Below, one piece after another: positions 12,404-23,068 of a stretch of 64,000 nucleotides of DNA. The notes under the pieces were generated by a model. That model saw only the letters and a program-made list of their open reading frames with translations. It was not told where the DNA came from and did no database searches. The first letter of the stretch is position 1. Each line of letters opens with the position of its first letter. The DNA comes from Marinomonas hwangdonensis (lineage in GTDB: Bacteria > Pseudomonadota > Gammaproteobacteria > Pseudomonadales > Marinomonadaceae), in NCBI RefSeq assembly GCF_003721245.1, contig NZ_RIZG01000008.1:1-64000 (forward strand), read 5' to 3'. The translations under genes and the position numbers were made by a program.

Positions 12404-13558
12404 ATGAACGTCCCTGTTTACTTAGATAACTCCGCTACGACACCAGTGGATCCAAGAGTAGCCGAAAAAATGATGGCGTGTTTAACGCAAGATGGTAACT
12501 TTGGAAATCCAGCGTCTCGTTCTCATTTATTTGGTTGGCGAGCGGAGGAGGCGGTGGAAGAAGCGAGATTGCAAGTGGCGACGCTTATTCAGGCTGATTC
12601 CCGTGAAGTGGTTTGGACATCGGGTGCAACAGAGGCGAATAACTTGGCCTTGAAAGGAGTTGCTCATGCTTATCGGCAAAAGGGTCGTCACATTATTACG
12701 TCGATGATCGAACACAAAGCCGTGTTAGATCCTTGCAAGCAGCTTGAAAAAGAAGGTTTTGAAGTGACGTATCTTCAGCCGGATCGTCATGGTGTTATTT
12801 CGCCTAGCCAAGTTGAAGCCGCGCTAAGAGAAGACACCATATTGGTGTCCTTAATGCATGGAAATAATGAGTTAGGTGTGCTGACAGACATTGCGGCAAT
12901 AGGTGAATTAACTCGCTCTAACGAGGTGTTGTTCCACGTCGATGCTGCCCAGACGACAGGGAAAGTAGCCATTGATGTGAATGCAATGAAAGTCGATTTA
13001 ATGTCACTTACAGCACACAAAACATACGGTCCTAAAGGTGTGGGTGCGCTCTACGTAAAACGCAGTCCTAAGGTGAAAATAGAAGCGCAGATTCATGGAG
13101 GTGGTCACGAGCGTGGTATGCGTTCAGGGACATTGGCCACTCATCAAATTGTTGGCATGGGGGAAGCGTTTCGTCTCGCTGGCGAGGAAATGCGGGCCGA
13201 CTGCCTTCGAATAAAGCAGCTACGCGATCAGTTGTGGTTATCTTTAAGCGAATTGCCAGGTATTTATCTCAATGGTGATTCCGAGCATAGGGTGGCGGGT
13301 GTATTAAACGTCGGTTTTTCAGGCGTAGAGGGCGAGGTGTTACTGATGTCACTCAGTGATATTGCGGTTTCTTCAGGGTCTGCCTGTACTTCTGCTAGCC
13401 TAGAGCCATCCTATGTACTGCGAGCCATTGGTGTAGCAGACGATTTAGCACACAGCTCATTGCGGCTGTCCGTTGGTCGCTTTACTACGCAAGAAGACAT
13501 TGAATTTGTCTCAGCGACCATCAAAAATGCGGTGACACGTTTACGATCGTCTTGTTGA
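12404..13558 (+). CDS. iscS: IscS-type cysteine desulfurase lacking the IscU-binding tail
   Basis: A group I cysteine desulfurase closely similar to E. coli IscS over its whole length: the [24 protein letters not shown] start, the PLP lysine in [10 protein letters not shown], and the active Cys in [21 protein letters not shown] (about 326). It ends at ...TRLRSSC with 384 residues, while E. coli IscS has 404; the missing part is the C-terminal tail that contacts IscU. No iscU is present in the cluster. It may supply sulfur for tRNA thiolation or biotin/thiamine routes as well as for Fe-S work. The tail loss is seen; its consequence is inferred. Confidence 0.93.
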   Translation: MNVPVYLDNSATTPVDPRVAEKMMACLTQDGNFGNPASRSHLFGWRAEEAVEEARLQVATLIQADSREVVWTSGATEANNLALKGVAHAYRQKGRHIITSMIEHKAVLDPCKQLEKEGFEVTYLQPDRHGVISPSQVEAALREDTILVSLMHGNNELGVLTDIAAIGELTRSNEVLFHVDAAQTTGKVAIDVNAMKVDLMSLTAHKTYGPKGVGALYVKRSPKVKIEAQIHGGGHERGMRSGTLATHQIVGMGEAFRLAGEEMRADCLRIKQLRDQLWLSLSELPGIYLNGDSEHRVAGVLNVGFSGVEGEVLLMSLSDIAVSSGSACTSASLEPSYVLRAIGVADDLAHSSLRLSVGRFTTQEDIEFVSATIKNAVTRLRSSC

Positions 13559-13714
13559 TCAGTGAAAAAAAGGTGTTTTTACTAGGTATTGTCTAAATAA
13601 TATTGGTTTGAGCATACAATTTTAACCAATAGGTGCGTATAATCTGCACGCTAAACTTTTATGTCATGGGCCATGTTAAACATCGCCCTTTTAAATTCAA
13701 TTTGGAGTTATATC

Positions 13715-14122
13715 ATGGCGTTAGAACGCACTCTATCTATCATCAAACCTGATGCTGTTGCGAAAAACGTAATCGGTGAAATCTACACGCGTTTTGAGCG
13801 TGCTGGTTTTAAAATCGTTGAAGCGAAAATGGTTCAACTAGACGATGAGTTGGCTGGTGGTTTTTATGCTGAGCATAAAGAGCGTCCTTTCTACAAAGAC
13901 TTGGTTGCTTTCATGACTTCTGGTCCTGTGGTTGTTTCTGTTCTTGAGGGTGAAGGCGCTGTTCTTCGTCACCGCGAACTAATGGGTGCGACTAACCCTA
14001 AAGAAGCTGCTGCTGGTACATTGCGCGCAGATTACGCAACGTCTATCGATGCGAATGCGGTTCACGGTTCTGATTCTGTTGAATCAGCAACGCGTGAGAT
14101 TGCTTACTTTTTCGGTAAGTAA
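13715..14122 (+). CDS. ndk: Nucleoside diphosphate kinase
   Basis: Ndk exchanges the terminal phosphate between nucleoside di- and triphosphates. The start is ATG at 13715 with TTTGGAG upstream; an earlier in-frame ATG at 13661 lacks support and would add an odd leader. The protein has 135 residues, slightly short of the usual 141-143, with the missing part in the C-terminal region. The phospho-accepting His lies in NAVHGSDS. In many gammaproteobacteria ndk follows the isc operon, and here it follows the suf/iscS cluster. It has its own upstream gap (156 bases) and a strong terminator after it. Confidence 0.96.
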   Translation: MALERTLSIIKPDAVAKNVIGEIYTRFERAGFKIVEAKMVQLDDELAGGFYAEHKERPFYKDLVAFMTSGPVVVSVLEGEGAVLRHRELMGATNPKEAAAGTLRADYATSIDANAVHGSDSVESATREIAYFFGK

Positions 14123-14158
14123 TTGACGCTTAGGACATTTTTGTCCGAATCGATTTGT

Positions 14159-14184
14159 AAAAGCGGGCTTTTGCCCGCTTTTTT
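14159..14184 (+). terminator. Intrinsic terminator after ndk
   Basis: AAGCGGGC-TTTT-GCCCGCTT hairpin (arms extend to ten bases) with a run of six T, 37 bases after the ndk stop. Confidence 0.9.
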
Positions 14185-14193
14185 ACAGAGGCT

Positions 14194-14226
14194 TCTGAAA
14201 AGCGTTTTCTTTTCAGAGGCTTTTTT
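14194..14226 (+). terminator. Second hairpin between ndk and rlmN
   Basis: TCTGAAAAG (14194-14202) pairs with CTTTTCAGA (14209-14217), followed shortly by TTTTTT. It may back up the first terminator or lie in the rlmN leader. The motif CAGAGGCTT is repeated on both sides (14186 and 14214). Confidence 0.55.
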
Positions 14227-14265
14227 CGTTTACATTTAATGCTATATAGCAAGCGACTTGGAATT

Positions 14266-15381
14266 ATGACTGACAACAAAAAAATAAACCTTTTGGGTTT
14301 ATCTCCTAATAAACTCATCGATTACTTTGAATCGATTGGCGAAAAGAAATTTCGTGCCACTCAGGTGATCAAATGGATTCACCAGAAAGGCGCAGAAAGC
14401 TTCGATGAAATGACCGATGTCAGTAAAGTGCTGCGAGCTAAATTAGAAAAAACATGTGAAATTCGTGGACCAGAAGTGGTATCTCAAACGATTTCGCAGG
14501 ACGGTACGCGTAAGTGGATTATTCGCACGGAAGGGGGCAAAAACGATTGTGTCGAAACCGTCTTAATTCCCGATGGTGATCGAGCCACTCTTTGTGTGTC
14601 ATCGCAGGTGGGTTGTTCATTGGATTGCAGCTTTTGCTCTACGGGTAAGCAGGGGTTTAATCGCAATTTAACACCCGCTGAGATCATTGGCCAAGTTTGG
14701 ATCGCCATTAAATCTTTTGGGCCAATGGACCCAAATGGGCCTCGCCGAGTGACTAACGTTGTTATGATGGGGATGGGCGAGCCACTGATGAACTTCGAAC
14801 CTGTGGTCGATTCCATGATATTGATGATGCATGACAACGCATATGGATTGTCAAAGCGTCGTGTTACTTTGAGTACGTCTGGCGTGGTGCCAAAGATTTA
14901 TGAGTTGGTGAAGCATACGGATGTGTCTTTAGCAATATCTTTGCATGCGCCAAACGATGCTTTACGTAATGAGCTTGTGCCCATTAATAAAAAATATCCC
15001 ATTGCTGAGCTACTTGAAGCATGCCAGTTTTATTTGGCGAATTTGCCAGACAAACGTCATATTACGATTGAATACACCTTGATGTCGGGCGTCAATGACA
15101 ATGAGGAGCAAGCTCATGAGTTGGCTGAGCTGCTTCAGGTGTTAGAGTGCAAGATTAATTTGATTCCGTTCAATCCATTTCCGAATTCAGGTTATGAAAA
15201 ACCGTCCAATAATCGTACTCGTCGTTTCCAAAAGATTTTGGCGGACGCTGGTTACACGGTGACAGTTAGAACCACGCGTGGAGATGATATTGATGCAGCG
15301 TGTGGACAATTAGTCGGAGACTTTCAAGACAAGACTCGTCGCAGTCAAAGATACATAGAGTTGCGAGAAATAAAAAATTAA
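14266..15381 (+). CDS. rlmN: Dual-specificity rRNA/tRNA methyltransferase RlmN
   Basis: A radical SAM enzyme that methylates C2 of A2503 in 23S rRNA and A37 in some tRNAs. With the ATG at 14266 (371 residues) the 4Fe-4S ligands are Cys117, Cys121 and Cys124 (CSLDCSFC), the catalytic Cys110 lies in TLCVSSQ, and the methyl-carrying Cys346 in [10 protein letters not shown]. An ATG at 14239 would add nine residues without a better ribosome site. It begins the run rlmN-pilF-rodZ-ispG-hisS that is conserved next to ndk in this class of bacteria. Confidence 0.96.
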   Translation: MTDNKKINLLGLSPNKLIDYFESIGEKKFRATQVIKWIHQKGAESFDEMTDVSKVLRAKLEKTCEIRGPEVVSQTISQDGTRKWIIRTEGGKNDCVETVLIPDGDRATLCVSSQVGCSLDCSFCSTGKQGFNRNLTPAEIIGQVWIAIKSFGPMDPNGPRRVTNVVMMGMGEPLMNFEPVVDSMILMMHDNAYGLSKRRVTLSTSGVVPKIYELVKHTDVSLAISLHAPNDALRNELVPINKKYPIAELLEACQFYLANLPDKRHITIEYTLMSGVNDNEEQAHELAELLQVLECKINLIPFNPFPNSGYEKPSNNRTRRFQKILADAGYTVTVRTTRGDDIDAACGQLVGDFQDKTRRSQRYIELREIKN

Positions 15382-15431
15382 CGATTACCCAGACGAGCCC
15401 TAGTGGCTCGTGATGAGACAAGGATGTCTAT

Positions 15432-16157
15432 ATGCGATGGTGTTTTCTGCCTTTTTTATTGGGCTGTTTGTTAAATGCGTCTTGTGCTTATCAGGTTGTC
15501 GCACCAAATCCTGTGTCCATGTCAGACGATAGGCGACTGACAGTAGCTCAAACACACATACTGCTTGGACAATGGACGTTAGCAAAAAAGCAATTAGATC
15601 AAGTGAGTTCGCCGCATCAAAATCAAGCATATTGGCGCTTACTCGGTTTATATTGGTTAAGTGTTGGGAATGACGATGAGGCACTTTTGGTTCATAAAAA
15701 AGCATTGGCTCATTATCCGCTTGATGACTTTATTCTGAACAATTATGGCGTTCTATTGGGGTTGAATGGCCGTTGGGAAGACGCTTGTGGTGCATTCAGG
15801 CGTGCCGACAAAGTTGGCCATCCAAAGCGCCAATCAGTACAGATAAATCTTTCTAGATGTGGATTGCGTCAGAAACGAGTAAAGTTGGCTGAAATACATC
15901 TAAAGCAAGCAAAAGAAATTGATGATTTGCCTCTGATAGGTTTGATGACAGAGCTCAATCTTGTTTTAATACAGGGCAACTACGACCAAGCTCGCTTAAT
16001 TCTAAATAATATCCAGGCTCACAAAGAAATTGCCCGAGGATCGGAGCATTTTAATGAATACAACTGTCTGTCGTGGCACTTATCTGAACACGAGACTGAC
16101 CCTACACTGTATTCATTTGCGAGTGATTTTACATGCCTGAATGGCTCAAGGTATTGA
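15432..16157 (+). CDS. pilF: Type IV pilus biogenesis lipoprotein PilF/PilW
   Basis: The pilotin that brings the PilQ secretin to the outer membrane in type IV pilus assembly. The 241-residue protein has a short lipoprotein signal (MRWCFLPFLL...LNASC, lipid Cys probably 18; the -3 residue Asn is unusual) and tetratricopeptide repeats over about 35-210 (for example LLGQWTLAKKQLDQV and the DDFILNNYGVLLGLNGRWEDA repeat). The position between rlmN and rodZ is the standard one. Overall sequence is divergent, so family assignment rests partly on context. Confidence 0.85.
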   Translation: MRWCFLPFLLGCLLNASCAYQVVAPNPVSMSDDRRLTVAQTHILLGQWTLAKKQLDQVSSPHQNQAYWRLLGLYWLSVGNDDEALLVHKKALAHYPLDDFILNNYGVLLGLNGRWEDACGAFRRADKVGHPKRQSVQINLSRCGLRQKRVKLAEIHLKQAKEIDDLPLIGLMTELNLVLIQGNYDQARLILNNIQAHKEIARGSEHFNEYNCLSWHLSEHETDPTLYSFASDFTCLNGSRY

Positions 16158-16158
16158 C

Positions 16159-17190
16159 ATGACAACTGAATTTCAAACGGATGTTTCTGCAAATAATGCA
16201 AGCACAGATACGATTAATATTGGTAAGAGATTAAAATCAAAAAGAGTAGAGCTTGGCTTTGATGAAAAGCAGGTTTCCAGTGAGTTAAAAATTACCACTG
16301 ATCAAGTTCGAGCTCTAGAAGCCAATAATTTCACATACTTTAGATCTGTTACTTTTGCGCGAGGCTTTTTAAAAAGCTACTGTCGTTTGTTGGATATTGA
16401 TCCGACAGACATGGTTCGTGCCTTTGATGCGGACAGAGAAAAACAGGTTACACCGTCGACTATTCAGCCAGTTGATAAAGTGAATAAACAGTCGCATTTT
16501 GGCGATCCGATCGTCGTGTTTATTTCAATTGTTGTGATTTCTGTGTTGGTTTTCTTGGTCTTTTGGTGGCCATCAGAGTCATCGACAGCATCTGTGCCGA
16601 GTTTTCAAAGCGATGAACAGGCTGCAGCAGAGTTCATTAATCAAACACCGCTCTTAGAGCTTTCTGATGTCAACAATTCTGGATTGGACTTGGCGCCTTC
16701 ATTAGAAGAGTCTGTTGTGCCTAATAGTGAAAACTTGGATATCGAAAATAGCGTGATTGAAAACGTAGGCTCTGAAGACATTGACATGTCCAGCGATGAT
16801 GAAATCTTCAGCTCGGCACAAGAGGTTGCGGTCGAAGTGCCTAATGTGTCGATCCCTGATAGTGCCAATGAACCGTCTGTATTAGAAAGTGAGTCCCAGA
16901 CAGCGAGCTCAGTGTCACAAGCGAATTCAGTAGCGCCAACAATCTCTTATTCAGACGACATCGAAATCGCGTTTGTGGAGGATTGCTGGACGGAAATTCG
17001 TGATGCCACAGGGAAGATTTTATTTTCTGGAGTAAAGTCTAAGGGTAGCCAGCTATCGCTGACTGGACAGGCCCCATATCGCGTTATTTTAGGTTATACG
17101 AAAGGCGTGTCCTCGCTAACATACAAAGGCGAAGCGTTCGACTTTTCTTCTTTTGTTCGTAACGATTTGGCTCGATTTGAGCTTAAGTAG
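16159..17190 (+). CDS. rodZ: Cytoskeleton protein RodZ
   Basis: RodZ links MreB to the cell-wall elongation machinery. The ATG at 16159, one base after the pilF stop, has AAGG at the right distance; the upstream ATG at 16141 lies inside pilF. The 343-residue protein has an N-terminal HTH_25 domain (about 18-88, [23 protein letters not shown]), one membrane helix (about 117-138), a long acidic Ser/Asp/Glu-rich linker (about 145-260) and a C-terminal DUF4115 beta domain (about 268-340). Confidence 0.93.
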   Translation: MTTEFQTDVSANNASTDTINIGKRLKSKRVELGFDEKQVSSELKITTDQVRALEANNFTYFRSVTFARGFLKSYCRLLDIDPTDMVRAFDADREKQVTPSTIQPVDKVNKQSHFGDPIVVFISIVVISVLVFLVFWWPSESSTASVPSFQSDEQAAAEFINQTPLLELSDVNNSGLDLAPSLEESVVPNSENLDIENSVIENVGSEDIDMSSDDEIFSSAQEVAVEVPNVSIPDSANEPSVLESESQTASSVSQANSVAPTISYSDDIEIAFVEDCWTEIRDATGKILFSGVKSKGSQLSLTGQAPYRVILGYTKGVSSLTYKGEAFDFSSFVRNDLARFELK

Positions 17191-17198
17191 AGACTCCT

Positions 17199-18311
17199 AT
17201 GCATTTTGAATCTCCTATAAAACGCCGCCATTCTCGTCAGATTATGGTTGGTAATGTGCCGGTTGGTGGTGGTGCGCCGATCAGTATTCAAAGTATGACC
17301 AATACAGAAACGTGTGATGTGGATGCTACGGTAGCTCAGATTCGTGCTATTGCCGATGCTGGTGCCGATATCGTGCGAGTTTCTATTCCATCAATGGACG
17401 CAGCAGAAGCGTTCAAAAAAATTCGTGAGGCGGTGTCTATACCGCTGGTAGCAGACATTCATTTTGACTATAAGATTGCGCTAAAAGTGGCGGAATACGG
17501 TGTGGATTGCCTGCGTATTAATCCCGGAAATATAGGTAACAAAGATCGCATTCGTGCGGTTGTGGATTGTGCTCGCGATAAGAATATTCCGATTCGTATT
17601 GGTGTGAATGCTGGTTCTTTAGAAAAAGATCTGCAGAAAAAATATGGGGAACCTACGCCTGATGCGCTAGTTGAATCCGCTTTTCGTCAGATTCAGTATT
17701 TTGACGAGTTAGACTTTCATGAATACAAATTGAGTCTTAAAGCGTCTGATATTTTTATGACGGTGGAAGCCTATCGTAAAATTGCCAGTCAAATAGACAA
17801 CCCCTTGCATTTGGGGATTACAGAGGCGGGTGGTTTGCGCTCAGGGACAGTGAAATCCTCTATTGGCCTTGGTTTGTTGCTGATGGATGGTATAGGTGAC
17901 ACCTTGCGCGTATCTTTGGCGGCAGACCCTGTACAAGAAGTGAAAGTTGGGTGGGATATGTTACGTAGCTTGAAGCTGCGTAGTCGAGGTATTAACTTCA
18001 TTGCTTGTCCCAGCTGTTCGCGTCAAAACTTTGATGTGATTAAAACCATGAATGAGCTAGAAGAGCGTCTTGACGATATTACTATTCCAATGGATGTCGC
18101 GGTCATTGGCTGTGTGGTCAATGGCCCTGGTGAGGCGAAAGAGGCTGACATTGGCCTTGCGGGTGGCTCCCCAAACAATTTGATCTACCAAGATGGTAAG
18201 CCAAACAGTAAGACAAAAAATGACACTCTCGTTGATGATTTGGAAAAGATGATTCGTCAGAAAGCGCTCTTAAAAGAGCGAGAATTAGCCAACATCATTG
18301 TAAAAAATTAA
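17199..18311 (+). CDS. ispG: 4-hydroxy-3-methylbut-2-enyl diphosphate synthase IspG
   Basis: IspG catalyses the next-to-last step of the MEP isoprenoid pathway, converting MEcPP to HMBPP with a 4Fe-4S cluster. The 370 residues contain an N-terminal TIM barrel and the C-terminal cluster domain with ligands Cys270 and Cys273 (CPSC), Cys305 ([10 protein letters not shown]) and the fourth ligand Glu312. It follows rodZ by 8 bases and precedes hisS by 9, so it is within one operon. As a cluster enzyme it depends on the suf genes upstream. Confidence 0.97.
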   Translation: MHFESPIKRRHSRQIMVGNVPVGGGAPISIQSMTNTETCDVDATVAQIRAIADAGADIVRVSIPSMDAAEAFKKIREAVSIPLVADIHFDYKIALKVAEYGVDCLRINPGNIGNKDRIRAVVDCARDKNIPIRIGVNAGSLEKDLQKKYGEPTPDALVESAFRQIQYFDELDFHEYKLSLKASDIFMTVEAYRKIASQIDNPLHLGITEAGGLRSGTVKSSIGLGLLLMDGIGDTLRVSLAADPVQEVKVGWDMLRSLKLRSRGINFIACPSCSRQNFDVIKTMNELEERLDDITIPMDVAVIGCVVNGPGEAKEADIGLAGGSPNNLIYQDGKPNSKTKNDTLVDDLEKMIRQKALLKERELANIIVKN

Positions 18312-18320
18312 GGATCCATT

Positions 18321-19595
18321 GTGGCTCGAAAAATTCAAGCGATCAGAGGAATGAATGATATTCTGCCTGATCAATCATCTGTTTGGTTGTATTTAGAAAA
18401 AACCGTGGCAGAAGTCGTTAAGTCTTATGGGTATCAACAAATCCGTTTTCCCATTGTTGAAAACACCGACTTGTTTAAGCGTGGTGTTGGTGAAACAACA
18501 GACATCGTAGAAAAAGAAATGTATACCTTTGAAGATCGTAACGGTGAGTCTTTGACGTTGCGTCCTGAAGGGACAGCGAGTTGTGTACGAGCGGCTGATC
18601 AGGCGGGTTTATTGTTTAATCAAGTTCAGCGTTTATGGTACACGGGGCCAATGTTTCGTTACGAGCGCCCACAAAAAGGTCGCTATCGTCAATTTCACCA
18701 AATTGGCGTGGAATCTTTTGGCATGGCTACGGCGGACATTGATGCAGAGTTAATTGTTCTATCGGCGCGTTTATGGCAAAAGCTGGGGCTTTTAGAGCAT
18801 GTTGAGTTGCAGTTAAATACCATTGGCTTAGCGTCTGAGCGAGAGGCTTACAAAGCCGCTTTGGTTGATTACTTGACGGAGTTTAAAGATCAGCTTGATG
18901 AAGACAGTCAACGTCGTTTAAGTACGAATCCTTTACGTATCTTGGATTCTAAAGAGGAAGCTACCCAAGCCATCTTACAGGGGGCGCCTAGCTTAGATGC
19001 GTTTATTGGTGAGGAGTCGCAAAGCCATTTTGAACGTCTGCAAACGATTTTGAAGGCCAATAGGGTCCCTTATGTTATTAATCGTCGTTTAGTTCGCGGT
19101 CTAGATTATTACGGCAAAACCGTCTTTGAATGGGTGACCACGCATCTTGGTGCTCAAGCTACGGTGTGTGCTGGTGGCCGATACGATGGTTTGGTGGAGC
19201 AACTGGGCGGTAAACCAACCCCTGCCGTCGGTTTTGCAATGGGGATTGAGCGCTTGGTACTGTTGCTTGAAACTTTAAGTTTGATTCCCAGCGAAGCCAA
19301 ATTCTCGGCCGATGTTTTTGTGGTTAGTATTGGGGATGATGCGGAAGTAGCCTCAACGACGCTGGCTGAACAATTACGTGAAAACCTCCCAAGTTTGGTT
19401 GTATTACGTCATTGTGGTGGTGGTAATTTTAAGAATCAAATGAAGAAAGCGGACCGCTCTGAAGCGCGTTTTACTATTATTTTGGGCCAAGACGAAGTGG
19501 AGCAAGGGGTTTGTCAGGTCAAAGATATGTCGACAGGAGAACAGCAAACGTGTGCGTTTGAAGATCTACCTGCTTATATAAGTGGCAACCTATAA
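18321..19595 (+). CDS. hisS: Histidyl-tRNA synthetase
   Basis: Class II aminoacyl-tRNA synthetase of 424 residues. The start is GTG at 18321 with AAGGATCC upstream. Motif 2 ([21 protein letters not shown], about 110-130, split by the catalytic Arg), the His-specific [13 protein letters not shown] segment and motif 3 ([13 protein letters not shown]) are all present, followed by the anticodon-binding domain (about 330-420). Located between ispG and the yfgM-like gene as in E. coli. Confidence 0.97.
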   Translation: MARKIQAIRGMNDILPDQSSVWLYLEKTVAEVVKSYGYQQIRFPIVENTDLFKRGVGETTDIVEKEMYTFEDRNGESLTLRPEGTASCVRAADQAGLLFNQVQRLWYTGPMFRYERPQKGRYRQFHQIGVESFGMATADIDAELIVLSARLWQKLGLLEHVELQLNTIGLASEREAYKAALVDYLTEFKDQLDEDSQRRLSTNPLRILDSKEEATQAILQGAPSLDAFIGEESQSHFERLQTILKANRVPYVINRRLVRGLDYYGKTVFEWVTTHLGAQATVCAGGRYDGLVEQLGGKPTPAVGFAMGIERLVLLLETLSLIPSEAKFSADVFVVSIGDDAEVASTTLAEQLRENLPSLVVLRHCGGGNFKNQMKKADRSEARFTIILGQDEVEQGVCQVKDMSTGEQQTCAFEDLPAYISGNL

Positions 19596-19656
19596 TTTGA
19601 TTTAATACCGTACAGCTTTTTAACCAACCTGCAGTATCTTGAATGAGGAAGAGAAA

Positions 19657-20298
19657 GTGTCTGAATTAAAGACGGAAGAAGAACAGATCGAAGCCTTTAA
19701 AACTTGGTGGAAAAAGAACGGTCTTGCCCTAGTTATTGCCGCTGCTGTTTCGGTCGGTGGTTACTTTGGCTGGCAGGCATGGAAAACAAGCCAAGCGAAT
19801 CACATTAGTGAAGCCTCTGCTTTGTATCAAAGTTTGGTTCAGGCTTCAGCCGATTTGAGTGACGAAAGTAACCAACAAACGGTTACTTTCATGGCCAATC
19901 AGCTTTCTGAGGACTATGGTGATACGGGTTATGCCATGTTTGGGCAGTTGTTTGTGGCTCGAGTTAAAGCCGAAAATGGGCAGTATGATGAAGCGATTGC
20001 TGCTCTTGATTCGGCTATCGAGAAAACCACCGATGCGTCTTTTGTGGCGATAGCCAATCTTCGAGTTGCTCGCCTGTTACTTCAAAAAGATGAATATTCA
20101 GCGGCAATGGCTCGTGTTGAGCAAGTAACGGCCAGCGAGTTCGTTGTGCAAAAACAAGAGTTGATGGGAGATATTTTTATACAGCAAGAAAAGCGTGAAG
20201 AGGCTCGTATAGCCTATGAGCAAGCAAGCGAGGCATTGGGTGCCGGTGTGAACCATCCTCTGCTGGAGATTAAACTAAAGGATTTGGTTAAAGGGTAA
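19657..20298 (+). CDS. yfgM: YfgM-like TPR protein, SecYEG-associated
   Basis: A tail-in membrane protein with periplasmic tetratricopeptide repeats; in E. coli YfgM binds SecYEG and the chaperone PpiD. The GTG at 19657 with GAGGAAG just upstream is the best start (213 residues); a TTG at 19639 would add six residues. The N-terminus is cytoplasmic and acidic, one membrane helix lies at about 23-40 (GLALVIAAAVSVGGYFGW), and the repeats fill the rest (TPR_21 domain). It sits between hisS and bamB, as in E. coli. Confidence 0.9.
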   Translation: MSELKTEEEQIEAFKTWWKKNGLALVIAAAVSVGGYFGWQAWKTSQANHISEASALYQSLVQASADLSDESNQQTVTFMANQLSEDYGDTGYAMFGQLFVARVKAENGQYDEAIAALDSAIEKTTDASFVAIANLRVARLLLQKDEYSAAMARVEQVTASEFVVQKQELMGDIFIQQEKREEARIAYEQASEALGAGVNHPLLEIKLKDLVKG

Positions 20299-20300
20299 TT

Positions 20301-21434
20301 ATGAGCAAGTCTCTTGTACTGACTGTGATACTTTCGGCCTTTATCCTGCAAGCGTGCTCAAACTCACGTCCTGCCTTACCTTCGCCACCCGCTTTTGATA
20401 GTCAAGTTGTCTTGAAAAATGAATGGCGTACGAATGTTGATGGTGGTTTTGGCGAATCCAGTGAACGCTTTAGTATAGTGTCAGATGACGAAGCGGTATT
20501 TTTAGTCACTAACAAAGGTACAGCGTACGAATTAGATCAAGAGAGGGGTCGAATCCTTCACGCAGTCAAGACAGATTATAGAGTGAGCTCTGGCGTTGCC
20601 CGTAATGCTGACACCTTGTATTTTGGTACTTATGATGCGAAGTTGGTTGCGGTATCCTTGTCAATGGGGGCGGTTCTATGGGAAAAAACACTGAGCTCCG
20701 AGCTATTATCTGAAGCTTCTTACGCTAATGGTAAATTAGCGGTTCAGACCGCGGATGGGTGGTTAAGTCTTTTAGATGCCAACTCTGGGGATACCTTGTG
20801 GCGTGCTAAAGAAGACTTGCCTTCCCTTACCGTTAGAGGCACCAGTGCCCCAGTTATTTCACAGAATCGTGTGGTGGCGGGGTTTTCAAACGGTAAGTTG
20901 AAAGCTTTTTCTATAGAAGACGGCAATCTGCTGTGGTCTTACGATGTGGGTAAGCCGGAAGGGCGTTATGAAATAGAACGCCTTAGCGACATTGATGGTC
21001 GACTTGTGGTGGTGGATAACATCGTTTATGCGGTTGCGTACAACGGAACCCTGGCGGCTTTGTCGCTAGAGACAGGACGACCTGTGTGGCAACGCAATAT
21101 TTCCAGTTCAGTGGGTGTCGCGGTCAGTGGTCAATTATTGATTGCGGTTGACATGAAGAGTAGAGTTATTGCTTTGAATGCCAAAAATGGCAGCGAAGTC
21201 TGGCAAAATTCACAGTTACTTGAACGTGATCTGATTACGCCGGAGTTTTTGCGTGATTATGTTGCCGTGATGGACCGTGGTGGTTATGTTCACCTATTGG
21301 ATTTGAACAGTGGGGAGATTGTGGGTCGTAAAGTGGCTGGCAACAAATCTCCACCTGGTAGCCGCATGGTGGCGGTTGACCAAAAGTTATTTATTCTTAC
21401 GCCGAACTCTAATGTGACGGCATTGAGCTACTGA
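20301..21434 (+). CDS. bamB: Outer membrane assembly lipoprotein BamB
   Basis: BamB is the eight-bladed beta-propeller lipoprotein of the BAM complex that inserts outer-membrane proteins. The 377-residue protein has a lipoprotein signal with lipobox LQAC (Cys19) and a series of PQQ-like propeller repeats (for example GTAYELDQERGRILHAVKTD, DGWLSLLDANSGDTLWRA). It starts two bases after yfgM. The size matches E. coli BamB (392) closely. Confidence 0.95.
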   Translation: MSKSLVLTVILSAFILQACSNSRPALPSPPAFDSQVVLKNEWRTNVDGGFGESSERFSIVSDDEAVFLVTNKGTAYELDQERGRILHAVKTDYRVSSGVARNADTLYFGTYDAKLVAVSLSMGAVLWEKTLSSELLSEASYANGKLAVQTADGWLSLLDANSGDTLWRAKEDLPSLTVRGTSAPVISQNRVVAGFSNGKLKAFSIEDGNLLWSYDVGKPEGRYEIERLSDIDGRLVVVDNIVYAVAYNGTLAALSLETGRPVWQRNISSSVGVAVSGQLLIAVDMKSRVIALNAKNGSEVWQNSQLLERDLITPEFLRDYVAVMDRGGYVHLLDLNSGEIVGRKVAGNKSPPGSRMVAVDQKLFILTPNSNVTALSY

Positions 21435-21524
21435 AATCGAAGACGATTTCTTAATTAGCGATTTTTGAAGGGGCTGCTATCTTTTTAAAGGTGGTGGCCG
21501 CTTTGTATTTTTAAAGGTAATAAA

Positions 21525-22862
21525 ATGATTCCAGTTATTGCATTGGTAGGTAGACCCAATGTTGGCAAGTCAACACTCTTCAATCAGTTGACGAGATCCC
21601 GAGACGCTTTAGTGGCTGATTATCCAGGATTGACCCGTGACCGTAAATACGGTGATGGCAAGCTTGGTGAGCACGACTTTATTGTTATAGATACCGGTGG
21701 TATCAGCGGAGATGAGCAGGGGATTGATGAAAAGATGGCTAGGCAGTCCTTGTTGGCGATCGAAGAAGCGGACACTGTACTCTTCTTAGTGGATGGTCGA
21801 CATGGTTTGAATCCTGCAGATGAGATGATTGCCAACCACTTGCGTCGATCAAATAAGCCCGTCTCCCTAGTAGTAAACAAGACGGATGGGATCAATGAAG
21901 ACATTGCGCTGGCGGACTTTTATTCGCTAGGGTTTGGTGAGCTTCATCCTATCGCGGCTTCTCATGGTAAAGGCGTGCACATCTTAATTGATAAGGTTAT
22001 GTTGCCCTTTGCTGAGCGCGTAGAAGAGGCAAGAAGCCAGATTAGTTTGGAGTCAAGAGGCATTCGCATCGGCGTTGTCGGACGGCCTAATGTGGGTAAA
22101 TCGACCTTAGTAAACCGTATGCTTGGTGAAGACCGTGTTGTGGTGTATGACATGCCAGGAACGACGCGTGATAGCGTTTATATTCCTTACGTTCGCCATG
22201 ACAAAGAGTATACCCTGATCGACACGGCGGGTATTCGTCGTCGCAAGCATGTCAAAGAAGCCATTGAGAAGTTTTCCATTGTTAAAACGCTTCAAGCCAT
22301 TCAAGACGCGAACGTGGTTATTGTGGTGATAGACTCCCATGAGGATTTGGTCGAACAAGATCTCCACATGATTGGTTATGTATTGGATGCCGGTCGTGGT
22401 GTGGTGATCGCGATCAACAAGTGGGACGGACTCAAAAAAGACGATCGTGAGCACATTAAAAGCGAAGTTGAACGCCGTTTAGGCTTTGTTCCGTATGCGA
22501 AAGTACATTATATTTCTGCGCTTCATGGAACCGGTGTTGGGGACTTATACGACACAATAGAAAGTACCTACGAGTCATGTTATGCCAAGTGGTCAACTAA
22601 TAGATTGACGCGAATATTGGAAGATTCTATTGCTGAACACCAACCACCTATGGTGAATAGTCGTCGTATTAAGTTACGCTATGCACACCAAGGTGGCTCT
22701 AATCCGCCGCGTATCGTGGTGCACGGTAATCAAACAGATTCCCTACCTGGTAGTTACAAACGCTACCTTGAGAATAAGTTTAGAACCGTACTTAACATCA
22801 CAGGTACACCGATTATTTTTGAATTTAAATCGTCTGAAAATCCATACGCGCCGAAAAAATAG
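21525..22862 (+). CDS. der: GTPase Der (EngA)
   Basis: Der is an essential GTPase in 50S ribosome maturation with two tandem G domains. The 445 residues show two P-loops (GRPNVGKST at about 8 and again at about 187), both DxxG switches (DTGGI, DTAGI) and both NKxD motifs (NKTD, NKWD), then a KH-like C-terminal domain (about 355-440). It is 90 bases after bamB and is followed by a very strong terminator, so it closes the long operon. Confidence 0.97.
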   Translation: MIPVIALVGRPNVGKSTLFNQLTRSRDALVADYPGLTRDRKYGDGKLGEHDFIVIDTGGISGDEQGIDEKMARQSLLAIEEADTVLFLVDGRHGLNPADEMIANHLRRSNKPVSLVVNKTDGINEDIALADFYSLGFGELHPIAASHGKGVHILIDKVMLPFAERVEEARSQISLESRGIRIGVVGRPNVGKSTLVNRMLGEDRVVVYDMPGTTRDSVYIPYVRHDKEYTLIDTAGIRRRKHVKEAIEKFSIVKTLQAIQDANVVIVVIDSHEDLVEQDLHMIGYVLDAGRGVVIAINKWDGLKKDDREHIKSEVERRLGFVPYAKVHYISALHGTGVGDLYDTIESTYESCYAKWSTNRLTRILEDSIAEHQPPMVNSRRIKLRYAHQGGSNPPRIVVHGNQTDSLPGSYKRYLENKFRTVLNITGTPIIFEFKSSENPYAPKK

Positions 22863-22887
22863 CCGTCAATCAGAGGGTATTTACGTT

Positions 22888-22932
22888 AAAACCCCAAGCA
22901 CTTGGTTTAACCAAGATGCTTGGGGTTTTTTT
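22888..22932 (+). terminator. Strong intrinsic terminator after der
   Basis: AAAACCCCAAGCA (22888-22900) pairs with TGCTTGGGGTTTT (22917-22929) with an inner CTTGG/CCAAG stem, ending in seven T. Confidence 0.95.
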
Positions 22933-23068
22933 ATATAAAATGCATAAAATCCCTTTCTAAATATAAGCTTATTCACTATCCTCGCGTTTATAGCCTGAGC
23001 TTAACGGCAGGTACGTTTTTACAAGCACGCTTTATTTGTGTGCTTTCTTTATTGTTCAAAGGACAACT

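Noticed and set aside
14194..14226. Hairpin as an rlmN riboswitch
   Set aside because: It is a simple stem-loop with no known aptamer core; a terminator is the simpler reading.
22681..22938. 85-codon ORF over the der end and terminator
   Set aside because: It is an out-of-frame shadow of der that reads through the terminator hairpin.
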